A stretch of 64,000 nucleotides of DNA from Methyloprofundus sp. (GTDB taxonomy: Bacteria; Pseudomonadota; Gammaproteobacteria; Methylococcales; Methylomonadaceae). The stretch is from the NCBI GenBank assembly GCA_016592635.1, contig AP023240.1:3265630-3329629 (forward strand), in the 5' to 3' direction. Made by a program: the position numbers and the translations under genes. How positions within the stretch are numbered: position 1 is the first letter of the stretch; each line of letters opens with the position of its first letter. Shown in pieces: positions 29,199 to 40,826 of this stretch. The notes under the pieces are model-generated. The model was not told the origin of the DNA. It was given only the letters and a program-made list of their open reading frames with translations, and did not search any database.

Positions 29199-30977
29199 TT
29201 TTTGTTGCTGTGCCATTAGTAACTCAAATTTGGCAGCAGAAACAGGGCGACTAAAATAATAGCCTTGTACCATATCGCAGCCATGTCTTTGTAGAAATTC
29301 CAGTTGCTGCTGGGTTTCTACCCCTTCAGCTATCACTCGCAAATTTAGACACTGCGCCATAGCAATAATTGCTTTTACCAAAGCATCACTGCCTGAATCT
29401 AATGGCAAGTCTTGAATAAATGATTTATCAATTTTCAAAATATCAATAGGAAATCGGCGTAAATACCCTAATGAAGAATAGCCCGTTCCAAAATCATCCA
29501 CTGAAAATGCAAGCCCTAGCTGTTTAAGTTTCTGCAACACGTCCACAGTAAACTCTGAGTCCTCAAGCATTAAACTTTCGGTAATTTCTAGCTGTAGTGC
29601 ATCAGCAGGAATTTGGAACTGTTGTATAAGTTTGGCCACCATGCCATTACTATCAGCTTTATAACAAAACTGTCTGGTAGACATATTAATAGCAATATGT
29701 AAATTATCTAACCCCTGCTGCCGCCATTCACTAAATTGCCGACATGCACTGGTTAAAACCCACTCACCCAGCTCTAAAATCAAATCACTGTCTTCGGCAA
29801 TGGAAATGATCTCTTCAGTGGCAACATTACTATATTTAGGGTGATGCCAACGTAGTAAAGCTTCAACCCCGCAAATCGCATTATTGCTTAAATCTATAAT
29901 GGGTTGGTATTGCAAATAAAGCTCTTCATTAATCAAGGCATGCCGTAAGTCCTTATCCAACTCCATCCGCTGTTTAACATAGATGGTTAACCCCGCAGAG
30001 AAAAAAGCATAAGCATTTTTCCCTTTTTCTTTGACTTCATACATGGCTAAATCAGCATTTTTTAGCATGCAGCTAAAATCTTCACCATCTTCAGGATAAG
30101 ATGCAATACCGATACTAGCACCTATATGAATAGTTTGCCCATTGACGTTAAAGGGCTCACCAAGTGACTCTAAAATCTTTTCAGCGACAATGGCGGCATC
30201 TTGTTTCTTGGTAATTTCCGTCAAAATAACGGTAAATTCATCACCTCCTAGACGCGCAATAGTATCAACACCACGCAAACACGCAGAAAGACGCACTCCG
30301 ACTTGCTCCAGCAATAAATCCCCAATATGATGCCCTAAGCTATCATTCACTTGTTTAAAGCGATCTAAATCAATCAATAGCAAAGAAAACTGAGTCTTAT
30401 TACGTTTTGCTAATTTATAAGCATAAGCTAAACGCTCGTTAAATAAATTCCTATTAGGTAGCTGTGTTAATTGATCATAATTCGCCAAATAATGTAGCTT
30501 TTCATAAGCCTTCTGTTTTTTGGTAATTTCCCTATTGAGCTCTGCCGTTCTTTTGCTCACCAATAATTCTAGATCAGCACTGTGTTGTCTTAATTGCGTC
30601 TGCGCATTAACCAAAGCAACTTGGGTAGCAACACGAGCCAACACAATCGGCAAACTGATTGGCTTAGTAATATAATCGACAGCACCTAATTTAAAACCGG
30701 TTAATTCATCTTGTTCATCGTTTTTTACCGACAAGAATATAACGGCGACGTTATGCCCGTGTTCCAATAATTTAATTTGTCGACATACTTCATAACCATC
30801 AATATCTGGCATTAAAATATCCAATAGCACCAAATCAAAATGTTGCTGCTGAATTTTTTCTAGTGCCGCAGTACCGCTGTTAACAACACTGACATGATAT
30901 TTATCCTTAAGGATATCGTATAAAAGGTTGGTAAAAAAACGCTCATCATCTACCACTAAAATTTTTGCTTTGCACAT
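29184..30977 (-). CDS. Response regulator with GGDEF and EAL domains
   Basis: 597 residues. Receiver (1-120, LVLLDILMPDIDG, intact Asp) followed by a short coiled coil, GGDEF (about 165-330) and EAL (about 345-595). The cyclase site RLGGDEF and I-site RGVD are intact. The phosphodiesterase site is too (CGVEALLRW, DDFGTGYSSL, VIAEGVET). Both activities are therefore possible, with phosphorylation choosing between them. The product or substrate is c-di-GMP. It is convergent with, and overlaps, the dual-receiver protein, a likely partner. Confidence 0.93.
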   Translation of the reverse strand: MCKAKILVVDDERFFTNLLYDILKDKYHVSVVNSGTAALEKIQQQHFDLVLLDILMPDIDGYEVCRQIKLLEHGHNVAVIFLSVKNDEQDELTGFKLGAVDYITKPISLPIVLARVATQVALVNAQTQLRQHSADLELLVSKRTAELNREITKKQKAYEKLHYLANYDQLTQLPNRNLFNERLAYAYKLAKRNKTQFSLLLIDLDRFKQVNDSLGHHIGDLLLEQVGVRLSACLRGVDTIARLGGDEFTVILTEITKKQDAAIVAEKILESLGEPFNVNGQTIHIGASIGIASYPEDGEDFSCMLKNADLAMYEVKEKGKNAYAFFSAGLTIYVKQRMELDKDLRHALINEELYLQYQPIIDLSNNAICGVEALLRWHHPKYSNVATEEIISIAEDSDLILELGEWVLTSACRQFSEWRQQGLDNLHIAINMSTRQFCYKADSNGMVAKLIQQFQIPADALQLEITESLMLEDSEFTVDVLQKLKQLGLAFSVDDFGTGYSSLGYLRRFPIDILKIDKSFIQDLPLDSGSDALVKAIIAMAQCLNLRVIAEGVETQQQLEFLQRHGCDMVQGYYFSRPVSAAKFELLMAQQQKLSSV

Positions 30978-31290
30978 AAAAAAACATTAGTTAATATATA
31001 AAAATAGTTATTTGTATACCCATACCACTTAAAGTCATAACCACCCCGCCTCCTTTAAAAACAAGGTCTTATTAGCCCTATATCATAACAGCACTACAAT
31101 TACCATACTATTTATATTGCCAAAATAATATGACTCACATCCTCTAGACTAGAATGTCTGCTGTTTAAGCCACTCCTTACCCTCTCTTTGGGGGGTCATC
31201 ACTGCGGAGTCTTCCCCAACTCATTAATAGCTAAAACAAAAATTTAAGCAATAAAAACATTCTTTACTCATAATAAGACAACCCTCAGCC
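30978..31290. other. Intergenic, nothing recognised
   Basis: 313 bp upstream of the GGDEF-EAL gene. It presumably contains that promoter. I see no ORF, RNA gene or strong hairpin. Confidence 0.5.
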
Positions 31291-32265
31291 CTAAGGACGA
31301 ATAAGCTGAGAAAAATTATCCGTAGTAGATTTTTCCGCATACTGGTTAATATGAAAAAACTGCTTAGCTTCAACAAAACTCAAATCAGTTAACATTTTTC
31401 CATTTTCATAAATCATTTCATCAGAATAACCATTCAAAAACCACCGATAATCAAATAAAGCTCTCTGCTCAGGACTACTAATACTGCGTAAATCTGACTG
31501 CAAACCAGTAAAACAATTATGGGTCAGAGTATTATAAAATTCTGGTTGCTGATATAACTGATTAACGCGCTCAACAATACGCTCTAAAATCGCCTTACGA
31601 ACAGCAACTGTCAAATTAAGCGGGTAAACAAATACTTGTTCTTTGCGATAATTAGTACGCAGACGCAAAATATCAGCCTCATCCGCTAAGATATAAATGG
31701 CTTCATATTGCTTAAATAAACCATTGAGACCACTTTGTGGCTGATTCTTGGCTAATCGCGTTTCTAATGACACCACTAAATGCTCGCCATTCATAAAGCC
31801 AAAACTCAGCATGGTATGTGCAACTGCTAAATTACCATCCCAATACGATAAAATATAATTCACTTCATTTAACTGCTCCAGATCGAAACGTTTATTATAA
31901 TAATGGGGCGTAAACTGAGTTTCTGTTTGGTAATTAAAGTGTCGAATATCATAAACAGTAAGATTTGAACCTTCTCGATCCACATGCGGCAACCTAGCAA
32001 CACTGGTTTGCCAATCTTTGTCTAAACTTGCTTGTTTTTGCCCCCATAAACTGATCACTCCAAGATATAAAGCCAATACCACCACAATTCCATAGGGCCG
32101 CTTAGCAAAAAATAAAATGATAGGCACTAAGATTGCAAAAGCAATTGCTAGCAGCTCTTTTGTTGGCGCATGCAAATCATAAAAATATAAAGCAAGTGCA
32201 CTCCATAACCATAAAGCCGCTATTACAATATACAAAATAGCGCTAAATAATTTGTTAAGCATCAT
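31291..32265 (-). CDS. DUF4105-family membrane protein
   Basis: 324 residues. Three hydrophobic helices at the N-terminus (about 5-27, 38-55, 60-75) precede a periplasmic DUF4105 domain ([29 protein letters not shown], and [10 protein letters not shown] with a likely catalytic Cys after THN). The domain resembles NlpC/P60-like cysteine hydrolases in layout; the biochemical role is unknown. It overlaps the hybrid kinase gene by 11 bp, so it is translated from the same mRNA. Confidence 0.78.
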   Translation of the reverse strand: MMLNKLFSAILYIVIAALWLWSALALYFYDLHAPTKELLAIAFAILVPIILFFAKRPYGIVVVLALYLGVISLWGQKQASLDKDWQTSVARLPHVDREGSNLTVYDIRHFNYQTETQFTPHYYNKRFDLEQLNEVNYILSYWDGNLAVAHTMLSFGFMNGEHLVVSLETRLAKNQPQSGLNGLFKQYEAIYILADEADILRLRTNYRKEQVFVYPLNLTVAVRKAILERIVERVNQLYQQPEFYNTLTHNCFTGLQSDLRSISSPEQRALFDYRWFLNGYSDEMIYENGKMLTDLSFVEAKQFFHINQYAEKSTTDNFSQLIRP

Positions 32266-35200
32266 GGTCTCCCACAGTAGGGTCTGTTATTTTTTTTAAT
32301 AGGGTAATGGCTAAATCAAAATCAAAATTTTCGATGGCCTGCTGCAAGCTTTGTATCTCTATATGACTGCTTGCTGGCAACTGCTGCTTTACTTTACTTA
32401 ATTCATCTAAAGCTGTCACATCTCCACCTTGCAATAATTGTGCTAATAAAGCGGTTAGCTCTGCAAGTTTCTCTGGTGAAAAATAACTAGGAACAGCACT
32501 GCTATCTAATGTTGCAATATCTTTATTTATTGGCGCAAGTAAACTAGCAAACTGCTGCAATTGCGCAAATAACTGCTGAAAATCCTGCTTAAATAAAAAC
32601 AAGTCATTGCTGATTTGCTCTCCTGTTAACAAGGCTTGCTCAAGTTTAGTACAACTCTGCTGTAATTTACGTGCGCCGATATTGCCGGCAACACCCTTAA
32701 TGGTATGCACAATATGCTGTACCTCTTGCGTACGTTGCTCTGCCATCGCACTCTCAATTAACTGCATATCTTCTTGATGATCTTGATAAAACTCATGCAA
32801 CAGCTTACTAAACAGCTTGCGATTACCCCCAATACGTTGCAGCCCCCAATCTACATCCAAATTTTCAGAGTAGTCAGGCAAGACTACCAAGTCAATATTA
32901 TCCTGCTGAGACGAGCTTTCTGTTACATTGGCTAATGCAGGTCGCAACCAACGCGCTAAAGTATTATGTAATTCACTCGGATCTATAGGTTTGGTAATAT
33001 GCTCATTCATACCCGCATTAAGTGATTTTTCTTTATCCCCTACCATTGCATGTGCAGTCATTGCAATAATCGGTAAATCGACAAAGTCAGGATTTTCTCG
33101 AATTTTCTTGGTCGCTTGAATGCCATCCATTTCCGGCATTTGAATATCCATTAATACCAAATCAAGCTTATTAGCTAGGCGAGTTACTTTATTCACTGCA
33201 TCTAAACCATTAACAGCGACCTCAACGTGTAAGCCAAACGATTTCAGTAATTCCTCAGCAACTTGCTGATTAATACGGTTATCCTCAACTAATAATACTG
33301 TTCCCAATAAACTATGCGCAGCTGTATTGCTATGCGTAGTATTAATAATGGTAGCGGGCTTTAATGCTTTAATAATGCTATCAAATAACGTCGAAGGCGT
33401 GACCGGTTTAACAATAAAGCCATCCAAACCAATACTTTCTGCTTCCTTAACCACTTCATCCAATGCATAGGCGGTCACCATTATAATTGCTGGTGTTTTA
33501 CTGATTTGAATTTTCTGCTGAATATGACGAACTGCATCCAAACCATTAGTATCCGGCATCGACCAGTCCATCAAAATCAGGTCAAAGTTTTTTTCAGCCG
33601 TTTTTAAAGTAACATAAGCATCAGCAGCACTAGCAACAGTAGTCACCTTAAATGATAACGAAGCCAGCTGGTCACGCAATACCTTACATGCGGTTTCGTT
33701 GTCATCCACAACCAACACTCGTAAACCACGCAAATCCGGTTGCGGTAGTAAATGAGGATTTTTTTGCTGCACTCCCAAGCCAAATTCTGCAAAAAAGAAA
33801 AAAGTACTGCCTTTACCTAAATCACTATCAACGCCCAACATGCCATTCATCATGGTTACCAGCTTTTTGCAAATAGCCAAGCCCAAACCTGTGCCGCCAT
33901 GTAAACGCGTTGTTGAAGCATCAACTTGTGAAAATGAATCAAACAAACTACTTTGTTGATGTTCAGGAATACCACAGCCCGTATCCGCAACCATAAACTT
34001 CAGTATCGCTTTATGCTCGGTTAAATCAACTGGTTCGACAGATACCTGAATATGCCCCTGTTCAGTAAATTTCAATGCATTACTACACAAATTATTCAAA
34101 ATTTGCGCCAAACGCGTTGGGTCACCAATCAGTGTAGTGGGTACTTCAGGCGCAATATCCAGAGTGATTTCAATATTTTTTGCTTCACTGGCAAAACGAA
34201 ATAAATCGGCAAGGTCTTCGAACACTTCATCTAACTGAAAGCTAACCGACTCAAGGTGTAATTTATCCGCCTCTATTTTAGAAAAATCCAAAATATCATT
34301 AATGATGGTTAATAATGAGTTACTGGCATTTTGAATTTTATGAATATAATCTTGCTGCTGAGTATTCAAGTCGGTTTTTAAAGCCAAATACCCCAAGCCA
34401 ATAATAGCATTCATTGGTGTGCGAATTTCATGACTCATATTAGATAAAAATTCACTTTTAAATTGGCTAGCGCGTTCAGCAAGCTGTTTCGCTTTTGCCA
34501 GCTCTATTTCTACCTGCTTATTTTCGGTAATATCAAAAATGGCACCTTGTAAATATAAAGGCTGTTGTTCATCATCATATACAGCAATGCCTTTTTCATG
34601 TATCCAGCGTATCGACTGGTCTTTATGCACAATCCGATACTCTATTGCATAAGGTTTATGCTTAACAATCGCATTGACAATGCTATCGGTGACCTTTTGT
34701 TTATCGGCAGGGAAAGTTAACTGGGTAAGTGTTTTACCTCTATAGCTAAAATCTTCAGCTTGATAGCCACTAATGGACTCAATGGCATCACTTATAAATG
34801 AAATACTCCAGTTATCGGCAAATTCGTATTGGTACTGATAGAAGGTACTGGGAATATTATGGATTAAAGAACTAAATTGCTGCTCCCTATCCATCAATTG
34901 ATGTTCAGCTTGTTTGCGTTCAGTAATATCCGAACAAATGGCAATATATTGCTCTAGCTCACCCTGACTATTAAACAAGCCCATAATGGTGCTATCAACC
35001 CAATAAAGTGCACCATTTTTTGCTTGATTACAAATCTCACCACGCCATGGTATACCTTGTGAAGCCTGTGCAAACATCTCGCTCCAAAATGCAGCAGAAT
35101 GCACCCCTGAATTTAGGACATGATGATTACAACCCAGAATCTCTTCACGCGTATAACCAGTCATACGACAGAAATTATCATTCACATAAGTAATATTCCC

Positions 35201-37306
35201 CTCAGCATCGCTCATGGTAACAATAGTAGCCGCATCTAAAGCAAACTTCTGCTGCTCCAAAGCGGTTTGAATTTTCTTACGTTCAGTAATATTCTGTTGA
35301 GTACCAACCGCTCTTATTGCATTGCCTTCTGCATCAACTGCCACAACAGAGCCAATAGAATTAACATCAATATAATGCCCTAATTTATGTCGTAACCTAA
35401 ACTCATGTTGATATTGTTTGGCACAACTCGAAATAGCACGGACTAATACTTTAATTGCCTGTTTTTTATCATCAGGATGCAGTAATTTTTCCCATGTTTG
35501 ATGCAGTCCTACAAGCTCATTCTCTTGGTAACCCAACATTGCCGCATAAGCTGGGCTAAAGTAGACGCTATTATTTTGGATATTCCAATCCCATAAGCCT
35601 TCTTGAGATGCATTCATGGCAAACTCAAAACGCTCACTACTCAATCTAAGTGCTTCTTTTTGTCTACGTACTTGTAATAACCAAAGCATAAAAAGAGCCA
35701 GCACAGTCAAGGTTACTGCCAAAACCTGCCAAACTAAAGAATAATCGGTACTATGTTCATAGCGAATCGCAAACCACTTCTTTTTAAAGGCATTGATTTG
35801 TTTGGGTGTCAAAGTATCCAATGCTTTTTGGATGATCCCCACCAATTCTGGCCAGTCCTTACGCACGGCAAAGGCCAAATCATTAGTATAAGGAGTTGGT
35901 GCAGCGACTTTTATATTCATAATGCCTTCTTGCAACAGAATATGGCTAGTTGCTGCCAAGTTGCCCATATAAGCATCAGCTTGTCCCAGTGATAATACCT
36001 CTAATGCTTGCCTCGTATTCTCTACCACCACTAATTCAAGTTGAGGATAGTTAACTTGTAGAATTTCATGATTAGCATAGTGCCTTTCCACCACTATTTT
36101 TTTATCGATCAAATCCATAATCCCAGTCATTATTGGCGCATCATTGCGCGCAAAGATAACATAGGGAAACTTTAGATAAGGCCGAGTAAAACTAAGGTAA
36201 CGCTCACGTTCAGGCGTTTTAGAAACTGCCGGTAAAAAATCTATCTGCTTAGCCTGAATTTGTTCAAGTACCTGCTCCCAGCTCAACTGCGGATTAAAAT
36301 CAGTTGTTATTGCCAATATTTGTTCCAGATAGACGACATACTCCGAAGCAATCCCTAAATAAGTCTGTGCCTGTGGGTCAAGATATTCAATGGGAGGCCA
36401 ACTGCTATCAATACCAATCTGCATAGTTTGGTGTTGTTGTAACCATGCCGTCTCGGCTAAAGTTAATTTTAGCTCTGGAAGGGCAATTGCCTTAGTGCCC
36501 AAATCAATCCATTGACGCTTAATTTCCTTGTGCTGCTCACTAGAAATAGCGACTAAACCTTTTTGCATAATACTATACAAAATAACCCAGTCCTTACGTA
36601 TTGCTAATGCTAGCTTGGATTTCTCGGCAATCAGTCGATTATCAACTCTGAGGTTGGTTAATAAATCCTGCTCCATAAAATAACTGACCACTGCCAAGTT
36701 ACCGACATAAGCATCTGCCGCACCTAAAGAAACTGCCTGCAAAGCTTCTTGATTCGATTGCACAAATTTAAAGGATTCCGCTTGCGCTTTATTTTTTAAC
36801 AGTTCGTGTATATACGTACCTTTAGGCAACGCCACTGTTTTACCCGCTAAGTCTGCCAATGAATTAATAGCTTGCCCATCAATACGACTAACGAAGACGG
36901 TGTCAATTTCTATATAAGGCTGAGTGAAATTGAGATATTGCCGACGTTCTGCTGTATTTGATGCACAAGCCAACATATCTAGCTGCCCTGTTTTAACACC
37001 TTGTAAAACATTTTTCCAAATATCAGCGGTTATTTCAAACCGTACTCCTAAGCTTTGCGCAAGAATTTTAAGATAACTGGAAGCAATACCTTTATGTTGC
37101 TTTGCATTATCAACGTAGTCAAATGGCGGCCAATTTTGATCAACGCCTACCCTGATAATTGGATGCTGCTGCAACCACTGTTGCTCTGCTTCTGTTAAAT
37201 TTAAGGGTACTAATGTTTTAGCGGCTAAAACACCTGAAGATAAGAGTATTATCAATAAGCAAAAATATTGTATGCACGTATACTTCCTTAAATCCATCAA
37301 TATCAT
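32255..37306 (-). CDS. BvgS-like hybrid histidine kinase with two periplasmic sensor domains
   Basis: 1683 residues. In order: signal/TM; two tandem SBP_bac_3 Venus-flytrap domains (about 50-270 and 295-515); a TM helix ([16 protein letters not shown], about 530); three PAS/PAC domains; HisKA with [15 protein letters not shown]; HATPase_c ([28 protein letters not shown]); receiver 1 ([13 protein letters not shown]); receiver 2 ([13 protein letters not shown]); and a C-terminal HPt domain ([15 protein letters not shown]). All phosphorelay residues look intact. The double flytrap matches BvgS. It starts 6 bp after the HD-GYP regulator, its likely phosphorelay target, and overlaps the DUF4105 gene. 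Confidence 0.93.
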   Translation of the reverse strand: MILMDLRKYTCIQYFCLLIILLSSGVLAAKTLVPLNLTEAEQQWLQQHPIIRVGVDQNWPPFDYVDNAKQHKGIASSYLKILAQSLGVRFEITADIWKNVLQGVKTGQLDMLACASNTAERRQYLNFTQPYIEIDTVFVSRIDGQAINSLADLAGKTVALPKGTYIHELLKNKAQAESFKFVQSNQEALQAVSLGAADAYVGNLAVVSYFMEQDLLTNLRVDNRLIAEKSKLALAIRKDWVILYSIMQKGLVAISSEQHKEIKRQWIDLGTKAIALPELKLTLAETAWLQQHQTMQIGIDSSWPPIEYLDPQAQTYLGIASEYVVYLEQILAITTDFNPQLSWEQVLEQIQAKQIDFLPAVSKTPERERYLSFTRPYLKFPYVIFARNDAPIMTGIMDLIDKKIVVERHYANHEILQVNYPQLELVVVENTRQALEVLSLGQADAYMGNLAATSHILLQEGIMNIKVAAPTPYTNDLAFAVRKDWPELVGIIQKALDTLTPKQINAFKKKWFAIRYEHSTDYSLVWQVLAVTLTVLALFMLWLLQVRRQKEALRLSSERFEFAMNASQEGLWDWNIQNNSVYFSPAYAAMLGYQENELVGLHQTWEKLLHPDDKKQAIKVLVRAISSCAKQYQHEFRLRHKLGHYIDVNSIGSVVAVDAEGNAIRAVGTQQNITERKKIQTALEQQKFALDAATIVTMSDAEGNITYVNDNFCRMTGYTREEILGCNHHVLNSGVHSAAFWSEMFAQASQGIPWRGEICNQAKNGALYWVDSTIMGLFNSQGELEQYIAICSDITERKQAEHQLMDREQQFSSLIHNIPSTFYQYQYEFADNWSISFISDAIESISGYQAEDFSYRGKTLTQLTFPADKQKVTDSIVNAIVKHKPYAIEYRIVHKDQSIRWIHEKGIAVYDDEQQPLYLQGAIFDITENKQVEIELAKAKQLAERASQFKSEFLSNMSHEIRTPMNAIIGLGYLALKTDLNTQQQDYIHKIQNASNSLLTIINDILDFSKIEADKLHLESVSFQLDEVFEDLADLFRFASEAKNIEITLDIAPEVPTTLIGDPTRLAQILNNLCSNALKFTEQGHIQVSVEPVDLTEHKAILKFMVADTGCGIPEHQQSSLFDSFSQVDASTTRLHGGTGLGLAICKKLVTMMNGMLGVDSDLGKGSTFFFFAEFGLGVQQKNPHLLPQPDLRGLRVLVVDDNETACKVLRDQLASLSFKVTTVASAADAYVTLKTAEKNFDLILMDWSMPDTNGLDAVRHIQQKIQISKTPAIIMVTAYALDEVVKEAESIGLDGFIVKPVTPSTLFDSIIKALKPATIINTTHSNTAAHSLLGTVLLVEDNRINQQVAEELLKSFGLHVEVAVNGLDAVNKVTRLANKLDLVLMDIQMPEMDGIQATKKIRENPDFVDLPIIAMTAHAMVGDKEKSLNAGMNEHITKPIDPSELHNTLARWLRPALANVTESSSQQDNIDLVVLPDYSENLDVDWGLQRIGGNRKLFSKLLHEFYQDHQEDMQLIESAMAEQRTQEVQHIVHTIKGVAGNIGARKLQQSCTKLEQALLTGEQISNDLFLFKQDFQQLFAQLQQFASLLAPINKDIATLDSSAVPSYFSPEKLAELTALLAQLLQGGDVTALDELSKVKQQLPASSHIEIQSLQQAIENFDFDLAITLLKKITDPTVGDHDA

Positions 37307-37312
37307 ATTTGG

Positions 37313-38401
37313 TTAATCAGGTAAATCAGCATTACAAAGCTGGGTAATTTTTATAAATTCAGGTGCTATTTGTAAGAAGGCAGTGACCATATCGGGGTCA
37401 AAATGCAGTCCTTTTTGCTGTTCAATATAAGTGACCGCATCCTGATGACTAAAAGCAGGCTTGTAAACACGCTCATTCACTAATGCATCATAAACATCAG
37501 CAATCGCCATCAGGCGTGCACTGATTGGAATATCATCCCCCTGCAAGCCTTCAGGGTAGCCACTACCATCCCACTTCTCTTGATGTGAATAAGCGATTTC
37601 ACGCGCAAAGCGTAAAAAAGAAGAACTGCCTGCACGTTTTTCAGCATTCTTAAGTGCATCCCCACCATAAGTAGTATGCTTCTTCATTTCCGACATTTCT
37701 TCCGCAGTCAATTTGCCTGGTTTTTTTAGAATTCGATCAGGCACGGCAATCTTGCCAATATCATGCAATGGCGCAGACTTATACAACATCTGAATAGTTT
37801 TATCATCAAGAAAGGCTTGAAATTTAGGGTGCGTTTGCAAAGCCTCTGCCAACACTTTGATAAATAGCTGGGTACGTTGAATATGCTCACCCGTTTCATG
37901 ATCACGTGCTTCAGCCAACATGGTCAAACTATAAATAGCCGCATCTTGAATCAGCTCAATTTCATGGGTGCGTTCGCGCACTTTATCTTCTAGCAAGTGG
38001 TTTTGTTGTTCTAAGGCATGCCGAGAGCGGACTAGGCTTATGTGAGTTTTTATGCGCGCCAATACCGTAGATGGCACAATCGGCTTGCTGATAAAATCAA
38101 CCGCACCATAATCAAATGCCTTAGCTTCAGCAGCTTGCTCAGTTTTACCCGTCAAAAAAATAACGGGAATATCAACTGCAGTCGGTAATTCTTTAAGCTG
38201 CAGACAGGTTTGATAACCATCCATTTCCGGCATCATAATATCTAGCAAGATCAAATCAGGCAGGTTATCGGCAATACGCCTTAAAGCCTGCTCGCCACTT
38301 TTAGCGATATATAATTGATAATCATCTTTTAACAGCTCAACAAGCACATTAATATAAAAGCGCTCATCATCGACAATCAGAATTTTAGGTTTTATTTCCA
38401 T
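37313..38401 (-). CDS. RpfG-like response regulator with HD-GYP domain
   Basis: 362 residues. Receiver domain (LILLDIMMPEMDG, intact) followed by HD-GYP (about 150-340). It has the HD dyad and metal ligands (ARDHETGEHIQRT; PLHDIGKIAVPD) and the GYP loop (WDGSGYPEGLQGDDIP). HD-GYP proteins hydrolyse c-di-GMP to GMP. The operon with a hybrid HPt kinase parallels the Xanthomonas RpfC-RpfG system, but the sensor is BvgS-like and no rpfF is visible. Confidence 0.93.
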   Translation of the reverse strand: MEIKPKILIVDDERFYINVLVELLKDDYQLYIAKSGEQALRRIADNLPDLILLDIMMPEMDGYQTCLQLKELPTAVDIPVIFLTGKTEQAAEAKAFDYGAVDFISKPIVPSTVLARIKTHISLVRSRHALEQQNHLLEDKVRERTHEIELIQDAAIYSLTMLAEARDHETGEHIQRTQLFIKVLAEALQTHPKFQAFLDDKTIQMLYKSAPLHDIGKIAVPDRILKKPGKLTAEEMSEMKKHTTYGGDALKNAEKRAGSSSFLRFAREIAYSHQEKWDGSGYPEGLQGDDIPISARLMAIADVYDALVNERVYKPAFSHQDAVTYIEQQKGLHFDPDMVTAFLQIAPEFIKITQLCNADLPD

Positions 38402-38412
38402 ATTTAAAGAAG

Positions 38413-38473
38413 GTAGCAGGAGGAGCCTATGGCTTCGAATTTAACAGGTCGCGACCATATGCCCCTCCTACAA
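38413..38473. repeat. REPIN-like inverted pair, copy 1
   Basis: An AGGAGGAGCC arm and a GCCCCTCCTAC arm are separated by a shared core (CGAATTTAACAGGTCGCG). The element is nearly the same as the one at 43324-43382. The sequence style matches REP/REPIN repeats of gammaproteobacteria. It lies just after iscA, upstream of the HD-GYP gene. Confidence 0.7.
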
Positions 38474-38480
38474 TTATTTA

Positions 38481-38804
38481 CTATACGGAAAAGCTTTCGC
38501 CACAACCACAAGTCCCTTTTACATTTGGGTTATTAAATTTAAAGGCTTCGTTAATACCTTCTTTTGCATAATCAAGCACCAAGCCATCAAGAGCAGCAAT
38601 ATTCTCATCCGCAACCACGACTTTCACGCCAAATGTTTCAAACACAGCCTCGCTGCCTTGTAGTTCATCAGCATACTCAATCGTATAGGCAAAACCAGAA
38701 CAGCCAGAGGCTTTCATCCCTAATTTCAAACCTAAGCCATGCCCGCGCTTTTCAATCTGTTTTTGAATCTGCTTTGCAGCACTTTCAGTTAATACAACTG
38801 CCAT
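38481..38804 (-). CDS. iscA: A-type iron-sulfur carrier IscA
   Basis: 107 residues, same length as E. coli IscA. The three cluster-binding cysteines are Cys34 (KASGCSGF) and the C-terminal pair in GTCGCGESFSV. The NPNVKGTCGCGESF end favours IscA over ErpA. It is 241 bp from iscS with no iscU, hscBA or fdx, so the isc cluster here is reduced or scattered. Confidence 0.92.
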   Translation of the reverse strand: MAVVLTESAAKQIQKQIEKRGHGLGLKLGMKASGCSGFAYTIEYADELQGSEAVFETFGVKVVVADENIAALDGLVLDYAKEGINEAFKFNNPNVKGTCGCGESFSV

Positions 38805-39045
38805 ATTATTGCCTTCTACATTAATTTTTTACTAATAGGTGCATTGTTACACACACAATAGAAAATATCACGAGATCAGCATTAAATCCTATAAAAATAG
38901 CTGGTCGAGCCAAATCTTGCTAATAAATACAACTATTTTTCTTCCAGCAAAAAATCAAAGATACGCTGTTGCTCGCCCTCCTCATAACTCCAACATCAAT
39001 TATCAGTCTACTAGCTATATAGAATTTTACTAAACCAATAAAGAC

Positions 39046-40122
39046 TCAGCCTATAACCTGAATCAACTTCTGTATAAAAACATCTATTTCTTGTTTGCTA
39101 TTATCTTGCCCAAAACTAACGCGCACGGCTGATAGCGCCAGATCATCGGCAATACCCATGGCAGCCAACACATAGCTGCCTGACTCTTCTTCACTAGCAC
39201 AGGCAGAGCCACTGGAAACCGCAATATTAAATTTATCTAACTGCATCAATAGCATTTCACCTACGCAATTTTTTACACCAAACTGCACAGTATTTGCTAT
39301 GCGCCTACTATGTTCGGCAAAGATGCTGACATTTGGTAAAGCATTTAACTGCTGCTCTAAATATTCTCTTAATTGTATACAGTGCTGCTGGCGTTGCTCT
39401 AACTCGATTCTAGCAAGCTCGGCCGCTTTACCAAAACCAACAATGGCCGCTACATTTTCGGTACCGGAACGAAAGCTTGATTCTTGACCACCACCTGTTA
39501 ATAAAGGGTTCTGAATATATTCTGACTTGGCTATTAAAGCACCACTGCCTTTGGGGCCATAAATTTTATGCCCAGATAAGGACATTGCGTCCACGCCTAA
39601 GGCTTGAAAATCGACGGGGATTTTACCAATAGCTTGTACGGCATCAGCATGTACCAAAGTGCCACGTGCTTGCATTATTGCAGCTAAACCCGCGACATCT
39701 TGGATAACCCCAGTTTCATTATTGACCAACATAAATGATGCCAAATCAAATTGTTCGGTCATTAATGCAAGTGCTTGCTGGTCAATATAACCTTGCGCAT
39801 CAGCAACAATTAATTCAGTCTGCGCTGATTCTAATATCGAGGGGTGCTCTAATACCGAAGTTAATAGCTTGGCTTGTTGCCGCACACCTTTTAGGGCGAG
39901 GTTATTAGCTTCAGTTCCGCCACTGGTAAATATAACTTGCTCTGGTCGAGCATTAACCAATTGCGCTACTTGTTCACGTGCAAGTTCAATGGCACTACGC
40001 GAAACACGTGCTATTTTGTAAAGACTAGAAGGGTTACCATAAAGATTACTTAGAAAAGGCAACATTGCCTGTAACACCCTGTCATCTAAAGGCGTAGTGG
40101 CATTATGATCAAAATAGATCAT
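39046..40122 (-). CDS. iscS: Cysteine desulfurase (IscS/NifS family, short form)
   Basis: 358 residues. PLP enzyme providing persulfide sulfur for Fe-S clusters and other pathways. It has SGHKIYGPKGSGAL (PLP lysine) and the mobile-loop cysteine in VSSGSACAS. At 358 residues it is about 45 shorter than E. coli IscS: the C-terminal extension used for IscU docking is missing, so it is closer to NifS-like enzymes. Next to iscR. Confidence 0.88.
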   Translation of the reverse strand: MIYFDHNATTPLDDRVLQAMLPFLSNLYGNPSSLYKIARVSRSAIELAREQVAQLVNARPEQVIFTSGGTEANNLALKGVRQQAKLLTSVLEHPSILESAQTELIVADAQGYIDQQALALMTEQFDLASFMLVNNETGVIQDVAGLAAIMQARGTLVHADAVQAIGKIPVDFQALGVDAMSLSGHKIYGPKGSGALIAKSEYIQNPLLTGGGQESSFRSGTENVAAIVGFGKAAELARIELEQRQQHCIQLREYLEQQLNALPNVSIFAEHSRRIANTVQFGVKNCVGEMLLMQLDKFNIAVSSGSACASEEESGSYVLAAMGIADDLALSAVRVSFGQDNSKQEIDVFIQKLIQVIG

Positions 40123-40215
40123 TTTTGATTATCTCTTGAGGAAAGCCGCAGGGAAATATGACAGCTGATTGCAAGTCATCAGTGTAAAACTATACTTAAA
40201 TACAGTATATCGCGT

Positions 40216-40267
40216 GATGGGTTGCATTACACGACTTGACTCGCCATTGCATTCTAACCCACCCTAC
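40216..40267. repeat. REP-like palindrome between iscR and iscS
   Basis: GATGGGTTGCATTAC and ATTCTAACCCACCCTAC form an imperfect inverted repeat of the dispersed GTAGGGTGGGTTA type. It interrupts the iscR-iscS gap. Confidence 0.5.
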
Positions 40268-40294
40268 GATTGTGAAAATATAATGAACGTGTAT

Positions 40295-40789
40295 TTATTT
40301 AATCGCCATACCAATAGTGCTGGCATCTTGAAAATGGACAACTTGCTGTTCAACACTAGGCTGAGCATCTGTGGACTCAGAATCTAGATCTGCGTTATCT
40401 AATAACTGCCCTAAGGAGATGCCTTCTAAATAAGCACTAACCGTTTCACTTAAGCCCATCCATAAATCATGAGTCATGCAAGGTTGACCATTCGCACAAT
40501 TACCTTTTTTCTCACAATTAGTCAAATCTACTTGCTCATCAACTGCAAGAATAATTTCAGCAATACTAATTTCAGCCGCCTCTTTACTTAACTTATAGCC
40601 TCCACCAGGACCTCTGACCCCAACAACCATTCCTGCACGCCTTAAACGAGAAAATAATTGTTCCAAATAAGAAAGCGAAATAGTTTGGCGTGTTGCGATG
40701 TCGGTTAACGTAACTGGTTTTATGCGGCTATGATATGCTAAGTCCAACATCGCGGTAACAGCATAACGACCTTTTGTGGTTAATCTCAC
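40295..40789 (-). CDS. iscR: Iron-sulfur cluster regulator IscR, GTG start
   Basis: 164 residues. Rrf2-family repressor that senses Fe-S cluster supply. The start codon is GTG (40787-40789) giving MRLTTKGRYAVTAMLDLAY, with GGGAA about ten bases upstream. The winged helix is followed by cluster ligands in CEKKGNCANGQPC. Target: its own promoter (40827-40858) and presumably iscS. Confidence 0.95.
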   Translation of the reverse strand: MRLTTKGRYAVTAMLDLAYHSRIKPVTLTDIATRQTISLSYLEQLFSRLRRAGMVVGVRGPGGGYKLSKEAAEISIAEIILAVDEQVDLTNCEKKGNCANGQPCMTHDLWMGLSETVSAYLEGISLGQLLDNADLDSESTDAQPSVEQQVVHFQDASTIGMAIK

Positions 40790-40826
40790 AGTAAATTCCC
40801 AAAAAAAATAAGTGTATAGGTTTTAT

